Positions 31,714 through 40,480 of a stretch of 51,381 nt of DNA are shown piece after piece. Each line of letters begins with the position of its first letter. Positions within the stretch are counted from its first letter, which is position 1. The translations under genes and the position numbers were made by a program. The notes beneath the pieces are model-generated. The model was not told the DNA's origin. It worked only from the letters and a program-made list of their open reading frames with translations, and made no database searches. The stretch spans positions 1 through 51,381 of the forward strand of contig JAEZIA010000219.1 in NCBI GenBank assembly GCA_023416315.1, given 5' to 3'. The DNA is from Actinomycetes bacterium. Its GTDB lineage: Bacteria; Actinomycetota; Actinomycetes; Mycobacteriales; Mycobacteriaceae.

Positions 31714-33120
31714 ATGGCTCAGGCGACGACCGATCCGGTACGGCTCCCACCAGGCCCGCGCGCCCCCCGGCTGGTTCAGGGCGTTCGCTTCCTCACGTCG
31801 CGCCGGACCGTAATGGGCGAGGTTTCCCGACGCTACGGATCCGCGGTCACCCTGAACCTGCCGATCTTCGGCAAGTCGGTGCTGATCAGCGATCCCACCC
31901 TGATCAAGGACCTGTTCACCACCGGCAGTGACCTGGTGGGGCGGGCGACGAACCTCGGCGAGGTGCTCGGCCCGGGCTCCACCTTCAGCCTCGACGGCGA
32001 GGAGCACCGGGAACGGCGCAAGCTGCTGGTGCCGCCATTCCACGGCAAGCGCATGCACAGCTACGAGGCGATCATCGAGGAAGAGGTGATGCGCGAGGTC
32101 GCCGGCTGGCCCGACGGCGTCGAGTTCGAGACGCTGCCGTCGATGATGCGCATCACCCTCAACGCGATCCTGCGCGCGGTGTTCGGTGCCGAGGGTGCGG
32201 CATTCGACGAACTGCGCGATACGCTGCCCCGCGCTGTTGAAGTCGGGTCCCGGCTCGCGTTGCTGCCGAAACTCTTCCGGCGCGACTTCGGACCACGCAG
32301 CCCCGGTGGCGCCATGCGACGCTACCGGCGCCGCTACGACGAGATCATCGACTCGCTGATCGCCGAGGCGCGTCGCGATCCGGCCTTCGAGGAGCGTCCC
32401 GATGTGTTGTCGCTGATGCTGCGGGCGCGTTACGAAGATGGCTCGGCGATCTCCGACCGGCACATCGCCGACGAGCTGCTGACCCTGCTGACCGCGGGAC
32501 ACGAGACCACGGCGACCACCCTGGCCTGGCTGGTGGAGCGGATACGTCGCCATCCGCGGCTCCTGGCGCGACTGACCGAGGAGGCCGACGCCGGCGGCTG
32601 CGAGCTGCAGCAGGCGACGATCTGGGAAGTGCAGCGGCTGCGTCCGGTCATCGACGGAACGTCGCGGCGCGCACTGACGCGAATTCGGCTCGGCGAGTGG
32701 GTGATTCCGGAAGGCCATGTGGTGATCGTCAGTATCCCGATGGCGCATCACACGCCGGACCGGTTCACCGATCCCGGGGTGTTCGACCCGGACCGGTTCG
32801 TCGGCAAGCCGCCGGACAATTACGCGTGGATACCGTTCGGCGGCGGTATCCGCCGGTGTATCGGTGCGGCCTTCGCCAACATGGAGATGACCGTCACGCT
32901 GCGAACCTTGTTGCGCGAATTCACCTTTGAGTCAACCGATGCGCCTGGTGAGCGGTACCACTCCCGCGGCATCGCGAACGCCCCCAGTGATGGCGGACGT
33001 GCGGTCGTCCACCGGCGAGCTACTGCCACATCGCCGAACGCTGCTGCGGCCGCTGGGAATCTGCTGGGAGTTTCCTCACGCGGGGAGTCGCCGATTGAGC
33101 AGAATGCCCGCGCCGACTGA
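31714..33120 (+). CDS. Cytochrome P450, CYP138-like
   Basis: 468-aa P450. The N-terminal proline-rich hinge is RLPPGPRAPRLVQG, the I-helix LTAGHETTATTLAWL, the K-helix ExxR WEVQRLRPV, and the heme loop FGGGIRRCIGAAFANMEM with Cys382. The C-helix HRERRKLLVPPFHGKRM and the 'FGGGIRRCIGA' loop resemble the CYP136/137/138 group; with an adjacent TetR, CYP138 (Rv0136) is the best match. It is ~25 residues longer than CYP138 because of a low-complexity C-terminal extension, and its 3' end overlaps the convergent VWA gene by 45 nt. GGAGAGG precedes the ATG. Substrate unknown. No ferredoxin gene is adjacent. Confidence 0.9.
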   Translation: MAQATTDPVRLPPGPRAPRLVQGVRFLTSRRTVMGEVSRRYGSAVTLNLPIFGKSVLISDPTLIKDLFTTGSDLVGRATNLGEVLGPGSTFSLDGEEHRERRKLLVPPFHGKRMHSYEAIIEEEVMREVAGWPDGVEFETLPSMMRITLNAILRAVFGAEGAAFDELRDTLPRAVEVGSRLALLPKLFRRDFGPRSPGGAMRRYRRRYDEIIDSLIAEARRDPAFEERPDVLSLMLRARYEDGSAISDRHIADELLTLLTAGHETTATTLAWLVERIRRHPRLLARLTEEADAGGCELQQATIWEVQRLRPVIDGTSRRALTRIRLGEWVIPEGHVVIVSIPMAHHTPDRFTDPGVFDPDRFVGKPPDNYAWIPFGGGIRRCIGAAFANMEMTVTLRTLLREFTFESTDAPGERYHSRGIANAPSDGGRAVVHRRATATSPNAAAAAGNLLGVSSRGESPIEQNARAD

Positions 33121-34092
33121 GAGCGCCAGTGCCAGCGCCCCCAGCGCGATCCAGCCCGCGCTGGCGTCACCGCGCACGACCTGGTAGCCGATCTGCTCGT
33201 CGAGCGTCGAGTACACCCGGTTCAACTCGCCGAGACTTTCCGCGCGGAACGCTTGGCCACCACTGAGGTCGGCGATCCTGGCCAGCGATGCATCATCGGT
33301 GGGGACCGGAATCGGTTGGCCGTCGACGTCGACGACGCCGTCCGGTGTGCCGAACGAGATCGTCGAGATCGGCACGCCCTGCTCCTTGGCGGCCTGCGCC
33401 GCGGTGAATGCGCCGCGCGGCGCGTCGAGGTCCGGTGGCACGGTCTCCTTGCCATCGGACTCCAGCACGATGCGGGCCGGCGGCGGGCCGTCGCCGCCGC
33501 CCATCACCGCGCCCGTGGTCGCGATCGCTTGTAGCGCGGTGAAAATGCCCTCGCCTGTCGCGGTGCGCGGTTCGGGAACAAGCTTCCCGATCGCCTGCTT
33601 GACCTGGTCGCGGTCGATCGTGGGCGCCACCAACAGCGTTGCCCCCGAGGAGAATTTCACCAAGCCGAGATTGATGCCGGGGGTCAGCATGTCGGCGAAG
33701 TGGATGCCGGCTTCGCGGGCCGCCTCGATCCTGCTCGGCGCGACGTCGGTGGCGGCCATCGACTCGGAGACGTCGATGACCAGCATCACCACGGCGCGGT
33801 TGCGCGGAACCCGGACATCGTGGGTGGGCCCGGCCATCGCGGTGGTCAGCAGGGCCAATGCCGCCACCAGCAGAGCCGCCGGCACATGCCGCCACCGGCG
33901 GGGCTTGCGGCCGGCGGCGACCTGCTCCAGCACCGCCATATTCGCGAAGCGCAACACCCGCTTGGATCGGGCTCGCTGCACCAGCACATAGATCAGCACG
34001 GCCAGTCCGACGACGACGAGGTAGAAGAACAACCACGGCGACGAGAAGCCGGACAGTGACAGCGAATTCACAGCATTCACGCCTGCGGCCAC
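33076..34092 (-). CDS. VWA-domain membrane protein (Rv1481/BatA-like), paralogue 1
   Basis: 338 aa, close in sequence and length to M. tuberculosis Rv1481 (335 aa). Two N-terminal membrane helices (about 20-38 and 68-88) flank a short basic segment. The von Willebrand A domain follows, with a complete MIDAS metal site: DVSESM, the Thr of RTATGEG, and Asp in LESDGKET. A C-terminal membrane helix (about 312-332) ends in LNRRLPA. Such proteins work with MoxR AAA+ ATPases and DUF58 proteins in envelope or chaperone functions, but neither partner is adjacent here. The GTG at 34092 is used; a GTG four codons in has a better-spaced GAGAGG. Divergent from its paralogue at 34164. Confidence 0.92.
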   Translation of the reverse strand: MAAGVNAVNSLSLSGFSSPWLFFYLVVVGLAVLIYVLVQRARSKRVLRFANMAVLEQVAAGRKPRRWRHVPAALLVAALALLTTAMAGPTHDVRVPRNRAVVMLVIDVSESMAATDVAPSRIEAAREAGIHFADMLTPGINLGLVKFSSGATLLVAPTIDRDQVKQAIGKLVPEPRTATGEGIFTALQAIATTGAVMGGGDGPPPARIVLESDGKETVPPDLDAPRGAFTAAQAAKEQGVPISTISFGTPDGVVDVDGQPIPVPTDDASLARIADLSGGQAFRAESLGELNRVYSTLDEQIGYQVVRGDASAGWIALGALALALSVGAGILLNRRLPA

Positions 34093-34163
34093 CTCTCAAC
34101 AAACCCCGGTACAACGGACACGTTAGCCACGGATTCTTGGGATTGTCTCGGTGAGGAGGTTAG

Positions 34164-35168
34164 GTGCCCGGTATCGGTTCGTTGACTCTGAACGGCCTCG
34201 CGCATCCCGGCCTACTGCTGCTGGCGGTGATCCCCGCGCTGCTGCTGGCGCTGTATGCCGGTGGGCAACTCCGGAGGCAGCGTCGGCTGCATCGGTTCGG
34301 CGCCGCCGCGGCCCTACCTCGTCTCACATCGAGGCGGCCACATCGGTTGCGGCACTTGCCGATTGCTCTAGCCGCCGTCGCTCTGCTGTTCCTGATCGTG
34401 GCGCTGGCCGGACCGACTCACCACATTCGCATTCCCCGTAACCGGGCCGTTGTCATGCTGGTCATCGACGTCTCGCAGTCCATGCAGGCCAAAGATATTG
34501 CGCCCACCCGCCTCCGGGCCGCCCAGGACGCCGCAAAGACCTTCGCCCAACAGCTGACGCCCGGTGTGAACCTGGGTCTGGTGTCATTCGGCGGCAATGT
34601 CAACCTGCTGGTGTCGCCAACCCCCGACCACGGCGCCACCGTCACCGCGTTGGACAAGTTGCAACCGGACAACTCCACCGCCACCGGGGAGGCGCTGTTC
34701 ACCGCGCTGGAGTCGATCCAGACGGTCAGCACCGTGCTCTCGGCGGGTGACGCCACACCCCCGCCTGCCCGCATCGTCCTGCTGTCCGACGGTGGCGAGA
34801 ACAAGCCGGCCAACCCCGACAGTCCGCGCGGGGCGTACACCGCAGCGAGGTTGGCCAAGGATCAGGGTGTGCCGGTCTCCACGATCACCTTCGGCACCCG
34901 CGCCGGCGTCGTAACCCTTTCCGACGACACCATCCCCGTGCCGTCGGACGACACTCAGATGAAGCACATCGCGGCGTTGTCCGGCGGCCAGAACTACACC
35001 GCCACCAACGTCGACGAACTGAACAAGAGTTACACCTCGGTACTGCAACAGGTCGGCTACCAGACGATGAGTGCGCCGGCGACCACCGGCTGGCTGCGGC
35101 TGGCGGTCGCAGTGCTCACGGTCGCCGCGTTCCTGGCCCTGGCGGTCAATCGGAATCTGCCCGCGTAG
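34164..35168 (+). CDS. VWA-domain membrane protein (Rv1481/BatA-like), paralogue 2
   Basis: 334 aa with the same layout as its divergent neighbour: N-terminal helices, VWA domain with intact MIDAS (DVSQSM, TATGEAL, LSDGGEN) and a C-terminal helix ending AVNRNLPA. The pair share long motifs such as IPRNRAVVMLVIDVS, LTPGVNLGLV/LTPGINLGLV and PPPARIVL, so they arose by duplication and inversion. GAGGAGG lies 4 nt before the GTG start. Two tiny ORFs follow on the same strand (35223, 35339) and may be co-transcribed. The two VWA proteins may form a hetero-oligomer; that is inference. Confidence 0.92.
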   Translation: MPGIGSLTLNGLAHPGLLLLAVIPALLLALYAGGQLRRQRRLHRFGAAAALPRLTSRRPHRLRHLPIALAAVALLFLIVALAGPTHHIRIPRNRAVVMLVIDVSQSMQAKDIAPTRLRAAQDAAKTFAQQLTPGVNLGLVSFGGNVNLLVSPTPDHGATVTALDKLQPDNSTATGEALFTALESIQTVSTVLSAGDATPPPARIVLLSDGGENKPANPDSPRGAYTAARLAKDQGVPVSTITFGTRAGVVTLSDDTIPVPSDDTQMKHIAALSGGQNYTATNVDELNKSYTSVLQQVGYQTMSAPATTGWLRLAVAVLTVAAFLALAVNRNLPA

Positions 35169-35222
35169 ATGGCGCTCCGGGTGGGCATAGCTAGGGCGAC
35201 AGCAGAGGAGGTTTGATCCCCG

Positions 35223-35342
35223 ATGAGTGACGACAGTGCGCCGCAAGAGGCCGGCGTCGAGGTGCCCGAACAGCTGACCAAGGCGCAGGCCTCGGAGATG
35301 ATCGACGAACTGCAGAAGACAACCGGACGGGGTGCCAGATGA
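35223..35342 (+). CDS. DUF3072-like mini-protein (39 aa)
   Basis: Very short ORF: GAGGAGG 11 nt before the ATG, encoding MSDDSAPQEAGVEVPEQLTK followed by AQASEMIDELQKTTGRGAR. The second half matches the 'LTKAQAS.xIDELQ..TG' helix found at the C-terminus of DUF3072 proteins, which are of unknown function and common in actinobacteria. The TGA overlaps the ATG of the next ORF (ATGA), strong evidence that both are translated. It lies 54 bp after the VWA paralogue, probably in the same transcript. Confidence 0.7.
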   Translation: MSDDSAPQEAGVEVPEQLTKAQASEMIDELQKTTGRGAR

Positions 35343-35584
35343 TTACCGCCGATGAGGTACGCCGACTGCTCGGCAGCGAAACCGACGCGGTGTTGGTCCT
35401 CGTCGAGGGCCGCATCGACGTCGTCGCCGCCACGGACCTGGAGACCGACGCCTACCGCGGCGCGTTGCAGGTCATCACCCGCGACGAACTGATCGAACGG
35501 GCCGGGGGCGAGCAGTTGTCCGACCGGGAACTGTCCGAGCAGGCCGCCGCGCTGGACACCGCGGTTTCCGAACTGGGCGGATGA
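35339..35584 (+). CDS. Small hypothetical protein (81 aa)
   Basis: Unrecognised acidic protein: MITADEVRRLLGSETDAVLV ... VEGRIDVVAATDLETDAYRG and a C-terminal acidic helix (LSDRELSEQAAALDTAVSEL). No signal peptide, membrane segment or cysteine. It is translationally coupled (ATGA) to the DUF3072-like mini-protein, so the two may interact. It ends 1 nt before the convergent HugZ-like gene stop. Confidence 0.7.
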   Translation: MITADEVRRLLGSETDAVLVLVEGRIDVVAATDLETDAYRGALQVITRDELIERAGGEQLSDRELSEQAAALDTAVSELGG

Positions 35585-35585
35585 C

Positions 35586-36386
35586 CTAGGCGCCGCGGGC
35601 GCGTGCCACCAAATCTACTGCAGCCGAGCGCAATTCGTCGGCAGACGACAGCGGTGCACCGAAACCGACGCGGGTGTAGCCGATGCCGCGGGGGGTGTCG
35701 ACGCGCAGGTCCAGCCCATAGCGGTCGATGCCGGTGCAGACCGCCGAGGTCGTGTCCGGATAGCCGCCGAGTGCCCGCGCCATCTCCACCAGGGATTCCG
35801 CGTGATCGGCGTTGAGGTGACTGATCGCGCCACCGGCCTGTGGGCGCACCGGGTCGGCTGTGGCGGCCGCGTAGTCCGCCGCACTCGCCGAATCCATTCG
35901 GCCATAGCCGCCCACCCAGCGCACCCGCTGCACGCGCAGGACCCAGAGCGTGAAGTCGGAATAGTCCACGTAGTACTTCGCCGCTGCTACTGCGGCCAGA
36001 TGTGCATCGCGCGCGGCACGCGATTCGTCGCCGACCGGGCGTTCGACGACCCCGGCCAGGGTGATCCGGCCGCTGGCCAACGGATCGGACTCGGTGGTCG
36101 GTGCGACGATGGCCAGGCTGGCGCGGGGATCACCGGCGAGATTGCGGCCGTGCTCGGCCATGTTGGACACGCACAGCACCGGCTGGCCGTCGAGCAATCC
36201 GTAGGTGACGAACGAGGCCCACGGATCACCGGCGGCGGTCAGCGAGGCCAGCGTCGCGGTGTTGGTCGACGCAGCGATACTGCGCGCCTCCTCGGCCGCC
36301 GATGGACGCGTCGCGTCGACGATCGCGGTCAGCGGCGGCGGAACGGACGGGGCGTCGCCCGGGTCACCATGGTCGCGGGATGCCAC
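35586..36386 (-). CDS. HugZ-like pyridoxamine-phosphate-oxidase fold protein with DUF2470
   Basis: 266 aa. The N-terminal FMN-binding split barrel (about 30-170: ATLASLTAAGDPWASFVTYG, VLCVSNMAEHGRNLAGDPRASLAI) is followed by a DUF2470 domain (about 185-262: AISHLNADHAESLVEMARALGG). This combination is that of HugZ/HutZ-type heme utilisation proteins, which degrade or traffic heme, though many actinobacterial members are uncharacterised FMN or heme binders. It is monocistronic and divergent from an ABC importer operon across 251 bp. Confidence 0.85.
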   Translation of the reverse strand: MASRDHGDPGDAPSVPPPLTAIVDATRPSAAEEARSIAASTNTATLASLTAAGDPWASFVTYGLLDGQPVLCVSNMAEHGRNLAGDPRASLAIVAPTTESDPLASGRITLAGVVERPVGDESRAARDAHLAAVAAAKYYVDYSDFTLWVLRVQRVRWVGGYGRMDSASAADYAAATADPVRPQAGGAISHLNADHAESLVEMARALGGYPDTTSAVCTGIDRYGLDLRVDTPRGIGYTRVGFGAPLSSADELRSAAVDLVARARGA

Positions 36387-36637
36387 GCTGGCACATTACC
36401 GCGTTCACTTCGCCATGATCGGCCGCGATGTGAGAATGCAAGCGACATCGTCGAATCCGTCCGTTCACGTCGGCGTACGCACGACGAAACGCCGGACGAG
36501 AAGCACCGAATGCAGTAAAACCGGCGCGGCCCGGGAGGTAATGTCAGGAACCTCGCGACCCACGCGTTCACCGTCGCGAAACGTCGCGGACCCCGCGGCG
36601 CCACCGCATCGTTTCCTGGACACAAGAAGGTTCGGTC
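36387..36637. promoter_or_regulatory. 251-bp divergent intergenic region before the ABC importer
   Basis: The longest gene-free stretch in the window. I see a weak TAATGT (-10-like) near 36539, repeated TCGCGA-type motifs between 36555 and 36600, and AAGAAGG 6 nt before the ATG of the binding protein. No clear palindromic operator and no convincing riboswitch fold was found by eye. Confidence 0.35.
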
Positions 36638-37756
36638 ATGAGGAACGTACGTCTGATCTCCGTAGTTGCCGCCGCCGTCGTCGTCACCGGCGTCGCCTGC
36701 GCCCCACCCGAAAAGAAGAGCGAGCAGACTCCAAACGGCGCCGCTGCCGGCCAGGCCACGTCGGTGGCCGACTTCGGTGGCATGGATGGGCTGATCGCAG
36801 CGGCCAAGAAGGAGGGCGAACTCAACGTGATCGCCCTGCCGCCGGACTGGGCCAACTATGGCGCCATCATCAAGGCGTTCAGCGACAAGTACGGCATCAA
36901 GGTGAACTCGGCGCAACCGGATGCCGCCAGCCAGGACGAAATCAACGCCGCCAACCAGCAGAAGGGCCGCAGCACCGCACCGGACGTCTTCGACCTCGGT
37001 CAGTCGGTGGCGCTGGCGAACAGGGCGATGTTCGCGCCGTACCAGGTGGCGACGTTCGACAGCATCCCCACCGAGATGAAAGCCGTGGATGGCGCGCTGG
37101 TCAATGACTACGGCGGCTACATGTCGATCGGATACGACTCCGCCAAGGTGCCCGATTTGAGCTCGGTCGACGACCTGCTGAAGCCGGATTACCGGGGCAA
37201 GGTCGCGCTCAACGGCGACCCGACCCAGGCCGGTGCCGCTTTCTCCGGCGTCGCGATGGTGGCGTTGTCTCAGGGCGGTTCGGCCGACGACATCGCGCCC
37301 GGTGTCGAGTTCTTCACCAAGCTCAAGCAGGCCGGCAACTTCCTGCCGGTCGACCCGACACCGGCGACGATCGAATCCGGGCAGACGCCCATCGTCATCG
37401 ACTGGGACTATCTCAACGCGGCCGAGACCAAGAAGCTGCCCAGCTGGAAGGTGTTCGTGCCGCAGGGCGCGGTGCTGGGCGGCTACTACTTCCAGGCCAT
37501 CAACAAAGACGCCCCGCATCCGGCGGCGGCCCGGCTGTGGCAGGAGTTCCTCTACAGCGACGAGGGGCAGAACCTCTACCTGGCCGGCGGTGCGCGACCG
37601 GTACGCGCCGACGCCATGGTCAAGGCGGGCACGATCGACGCCGCCGCCTACGAGAAGCTGCCGCCGGTCAGCGGGACGCCGGTGATCCTCACCCAGGCCC
37701 AGACCGACGCCGCCACCCGGTATCTGGCCGACAACTGGGCCAAGGCGATCGGTTGA
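36638..37756 (+). CDS. ABC importer solute-binding lipoprotein (PotD-like)
   Basis: 372-aa periplasmic-binding protein. The signal peptide MRNVRLISVVAAAVVVTGVAC ends at a Cys likely to be lipidated (residue 21; the -3 Gly is off consensus). A low-complexity linker is followed by a class F/type II binding fold (LIAAAKKEGELNVIALPPDWANYGAIIKAFSDKYGI; APDVFDLGQSVALA; GYDSAKVPDLSSVDDLLKPDYRGKVAL). The fold is that of polyamine or ferric-ion importers. It lacks the paired Tyr motif expected of Fe3+ binders as far as I can see, so polyamine or a related small molecule is more likely. First gene of a four-gene importer operon. Confidence 0.9.
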   Translation: MRNVRLISVVAAAVVVTGVACAPPEKKSEQTPNGAAAGQATSVADFGGMDGLIAAAKKEGELNVIALPPDWANYGAIIKAFSDKYGIKVNSAQPDAASQDEINAANQQKGRSTAPDVFDLGQSVALANRAMFAPYQVATFDSIPTEMKAVDGALVNDYGGYMSIGYDSAKVPDLSSVDDLLKPDYRGKVALNGDPTQAGAAFSGVAMVALSQGGSADDIAPGVEFFTKLKQAGNFLPVDPTPATIESGQTPIVIDWDYLNAAETKKLPSWKVFVPQGAVLGGYYFQAINKDAPHPAAARLWQEFLYSDEGQNLYLAGGARPVRADAMVKAGTIDAAAYEKLPPVSGTPVILTQAQTDAATRYLADNWAKAIG

Positions 37757-37760
37757 CGTT

Positions 37761-38621
37761 GTGACGGCGGGCACCGTGGGAAGGCGTGTGCGCGAAGCGC
37801 TTCCGCTGCTGCCGTTCGGGGTGTTCATCACGATCTTCCTGATCGTGCCGACGGTGACGGTGATCGTGTCCGCGTTCTTCTCCGACGGGGTGTTCTCGCT
37901 GCAGCGGATCGGTCTGCTGTTCTCCGACACCGCGCTGGCCGCGCTCGGTAAGAGCGTGCTGCTCTCGGCCAGCACCGCGCTGATCGGCGCGGTGCTGGGT
38001 GCGGTGCTGGCGTGGCTGGTGGTCACCAGCGCACCCACCTCACCCATGCGCCGGGTGGTGTTGGCGTTGTGCAGCGTGCTGGCGCAATTCGGCGGTGTGG
38101 CATTGGCCTTCGCGTTTCTGGCGACGATCGGTCTGAACGGGGTGCTCACGGTCTGGGTGTTCGACCGCTTCGGTTTCAACCTGTCCGGCGACGGCTGGTT
38201 GTATTCGCTGCCGGGGCTGATCCTGGTGTACACGTACTTCCAGATCCCGCTGATGGTGATCGTGTTCACGCCCGCGCTTGAAGGGTTGCGCGCGGAATGG
38301 CGGGAGGCCGCCGTCAGTCTGGGAGCTTCGCGGTGGGCCTACTGGCGCGAGGTGGGCTTCCCGCTGCTGACCCCGGCGTTCCTCGGTTCGGCGTTGTTGT
38401 TGTTCGCCAACGCTTTTGCCGCGTACGCCACCGCCGCCGCGCTGGTCAGCCAGGGCAGCCCGATCCTGCCGCTGCTGATTCGCGCCGCGCTGACCTCGGA
38501 GGTGGTGCTCGGCCAGTCCGGCTTCGCGTACGCGCTCGCGCTGGAGATGGTCGTCGTGGTGGCCGTGGTGATGCTCGCCTACAACCTGCTGGTGCGGCGG
38601 ACGTCGAGGTGGCTGCAGTGA
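37761..38621 (+). CDS. ABC importer permease 1 (PotB-like)
   Basis: 286-aa inner-membrane permease with about six helices. The EAA loop that contacts the ATPase reads EWREAAVSLGASRWAYWREVGFPLLTP, as in PotB/CysT-type permeases. The GTG start lies 4 nt after the binding-protein stop; the TGA overlaps the GTG of the next permease by 4 nt. Together with 38618-39403 it forms the heterodimeric channel. Confidence 0.92.
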   Translation: MTAGTVGRRVREALPLLPFGVFITIFLIVPTVTVIVSAFFSDGVFSLQRIGLLFSDTALAALGKSVLLSASTALIGAVLGAVLAWLVVTSAPTSPMRRVVLALCSVLAQFGGVALAFAFLATIGLNGVLTVWVFDRFGFNLSGDGWLYSLPGLILVYTYFQIPLMVIVFTPALEGLRAEWREAAVSLGASRWAYWREVGFPLLTPAFLGSALLLFANAFAAYATAAALVSQGSPILPLLIRAALTSEVVLGQSGFAYALALEMVVVVAVVMLAYNLLVRRTSRWLQ

Positions 38622-39403
38622 GTCGGTTCGGGCGCGGTGCGCTGCTGACCCTGTTCGGGGTGTTCTTCGTGTTCCCGCTCTACGCCATGGCCGACTTCAG
38701 CACCCGCAACCTGATCCACGGCGGGCGCACACTGCGGGCCTGGAAGAACTTGGTGCAGAACGAGATGCTGTACCAGGCGATCATCGTCTCGCTGTTGCTC
38801 GCGGTGTTCACCGTCGCGTTGATGCTGGCGATCCTGGTGCCGACGATGATCTGGGTCCGGTTGCGCGCGCCGTGGGGCAGGCGGCTGGTCGAATTCCTGT
38901 GTCTGCTGCCGCTGACCATCCCGGCGCTGGTGATCGTCGTCGGGCTGCGCAACGTGTACCTGTGGGTGGTGTACTTCCTGGGTGAGTCCGCGCTGACGCT
39001 GACATTCGTCTACGTTGTGCTGGTGTTGCCGTTCGCGTACCGATCGCTCGACGGCGCGCTGTCGTCGATCGACCTGAAAACCCTTGCCGAAGCCGCCCGT
39101 TCGCTCGGGGCGGGCTGGACAACGACGATCGTGCGGGTGGTGGTGCCCAACATCTGGTCGGGCATCCTGTCGGCCGCGTTCATCTCGATCGCCGTGGTAC
39201 TCGGCGAGTACACGATCGCCTCGCTGAGCGGCTATCAGAACCTGCAGGTGGTGATCGTCGCGATCGGCAAGAGCGACGGACCGACATCGGTGGCGGCCTC
39301 GTTGGCCACGCTGGTGTTCGGCTTTGTTCTGCTACTGATCCTGTCGCTGGTGACCCGCCGCCGCCGGCACGTCAGCGTCGCTGGTGGGAAAGGAAACCCA
39401 TGA
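38618..39403 (+). CDS. ABC importer permease 2 (PotC-like)
   Basis: 261-aa permease, about six helices. The EAA loop is LAEAARSLGAGWTTTIVRVVVPNIW. I start it at the GTG that overlaps the first permease stop (GTGA); the frame is open ~320 nt further upstream but that is antisense-free overlap with permease 1 and not membrane-like. The stop overlaps the ATG of the ATPase gene by 4 nt, so all four genes are translationally linked. Confidence 0.92.
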   Translation: MSRFGRGALLTLFGVFFVFPLYAMADFSTRNLIHGGRTLRAWKNLVQNEMLYQAIIVSLLLAVFTVALMLAILVPTMIWVRLRAPWGRRLVEFLCLLPLTIPALVIVVGLRNVYLWVVYFLGESALTLTFVYVVLVLPFAYRSLDGALSSIDLKTLAEAARSLGAGWTTTIVRVVVPNIWSGILSAAFISIAVVLGEYTIASLSGYQNLQVVIVAIGKSDGPTSVAASLATLVFGFVLLLILSLVTRRRRHVSVAGGKGNP

Positions 39404-40473
39404 CGGGTAACGGCGTGGCTGTCGATTTCACCGAGGTGACAAGGATTTACGGCGGAGCCGTCGGAAGAGACGGTGCCGGGGCGGTGCGTGCCCTCGACGG
39501 GCTGACCCTGCACCTGGAGCCCGGTGAGATGGTCGCCCTGCTCGGCCCGTCCGGCTGCGGTAAGACCACCGCTCTGCGCATCCTGGCCGGGCTGGACGAG
39601 CCGACCTCGGGCCAGGTTGCCGTCGGCGGTAGCAATGTCACCGGGGTGCCGCCCAACAAGCGGGACATGGGCATGGTGTTTCAGGCCTACAGCCTGTTCC
39701 CGCACCTGACCGTTCTCGACAACGTCGCATTCGGGCTCAAGCTGAGGGGCAGCAACAAAGCCGCCCGCACCGCGCGCGCCGCCGACATGCTCGACCTGGT
39801 GGGCCTGTCGGCGCACAAAGAAAAGTATGCGAACGAGTTGTCGGGTGGTCAGCAGCAGCGGGTTGCGCTGGCGCGGGCGCTGGCCATCCAGCCGCGGGTG
39901 CTGCTCCTCGATGAGCCACTGTCGGCACTGGACGCCAAGGTGCGCGCGCAGTTGCGCGACGAGATCCGGCGCGTGCAACTCGAAGTCGGCACCACGGCGC
40001 TGTTCGTCACCCACGACCAGGAGGAGGCGTTGGCCGTCGCCGACCGGGTGGGCGTGATGAATCAGGGCCGGCTGGAACAGATCGCCGCGCCCGCCGACGT
40101 GTACGCGCACCCGGCCACCCCGTTCGTCGCGGAGTTCGTCGGCCTCAACAACAAGGTCGATGTCCAGGTCGCCGACGGCCGCGTTCACCTGCTGGGAACG
40201 TCGCTGCCGGTGGCCGATGGCTCGGTCTCCACCGGCGGCGGCACCGCACTGGTCCGTCCGGAGTCGGTCCGCATCGACGCCGACCCGGCCGGTCCGGCCA
40301 CCGTCGTCTCGGTGTCGTTCCTCGGTCCGATCTCGCTGGTGCACTGCACTTTCGACGACGGCACCCGGTTGGTCGCGCAAAGCTCCAGTGCCGATGCCGC
40401 GGTGTTGTCGTCAGGTGACCGGGTCAGCGTGCGTATCGACCAGAACGAGGTTCTGGTCATTCCGGCGGCCTAG
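39400..40473 (+). CDS. ABC importer ATPase (PotA-like, with TOBE domain)
   Basis: 357 aa. Walker A GPSGCGKTT, Q-loop VFQAYSLFP, signature LSGGQQQRVALARAL, Walker B VLLLDEPLSALD, H-loop VTHDQEEAL. A C-terminal regulatory TOBE domain (about 235-355) includes LVRPESVRIDADP and SFLGPISLVHC, the arrangement of PotA/FbpC/UgpC ATPases. It energises the two permeases encoded just upstream. Last gene of the operon, followed by a nested hairpin at 40481-40537. Confidence 0.95.
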   Translation: MTGNGVAVDFTEVTRIYGGAVGRDGAGAVRALDGLTLHLEPGEMVALLGPSGCGKTTALRILAGLDEPTSGQVAVGGSNVTGVPPNKRDMGMVFQAYSLFPHLTVLDNVAFGLKLRGSNKAARTARAADMLDLVGLSAHKEKYANELSGGQQQRVALARALAIQPRVLLLDEPLSALDAKVRAQLRDEIRRVQLEVGTTALFVTHDQEEALAVADRVGVMNQGRLEQIAAPADVYAHPATPFVAEFVGLNNKVDVQVADGRVHLLGTSLPVADGSVSTGGGTALVRPESVRIDADPAGPATVVSVSFLGPISLVHCTFDDGTRLVAQSSSADAAVLSSGDRVSVRIDQNEVLVIPAA

Positions 40474-40480
40474 CTCTCAT

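Noticed and set aside
36329..38269. 646-codon minus-strand frame across the binding protein and permease
   Set aside because: It runs antisense to two certain genes and across their promoter, with no domain pattern.
38297..38617. Long N-terminal extension of the second permease
   Set aside because: It overlaps the first permease in another frame and is Arg-rich, not membrane-like; the GTGA overlap at 38618 is a better start.
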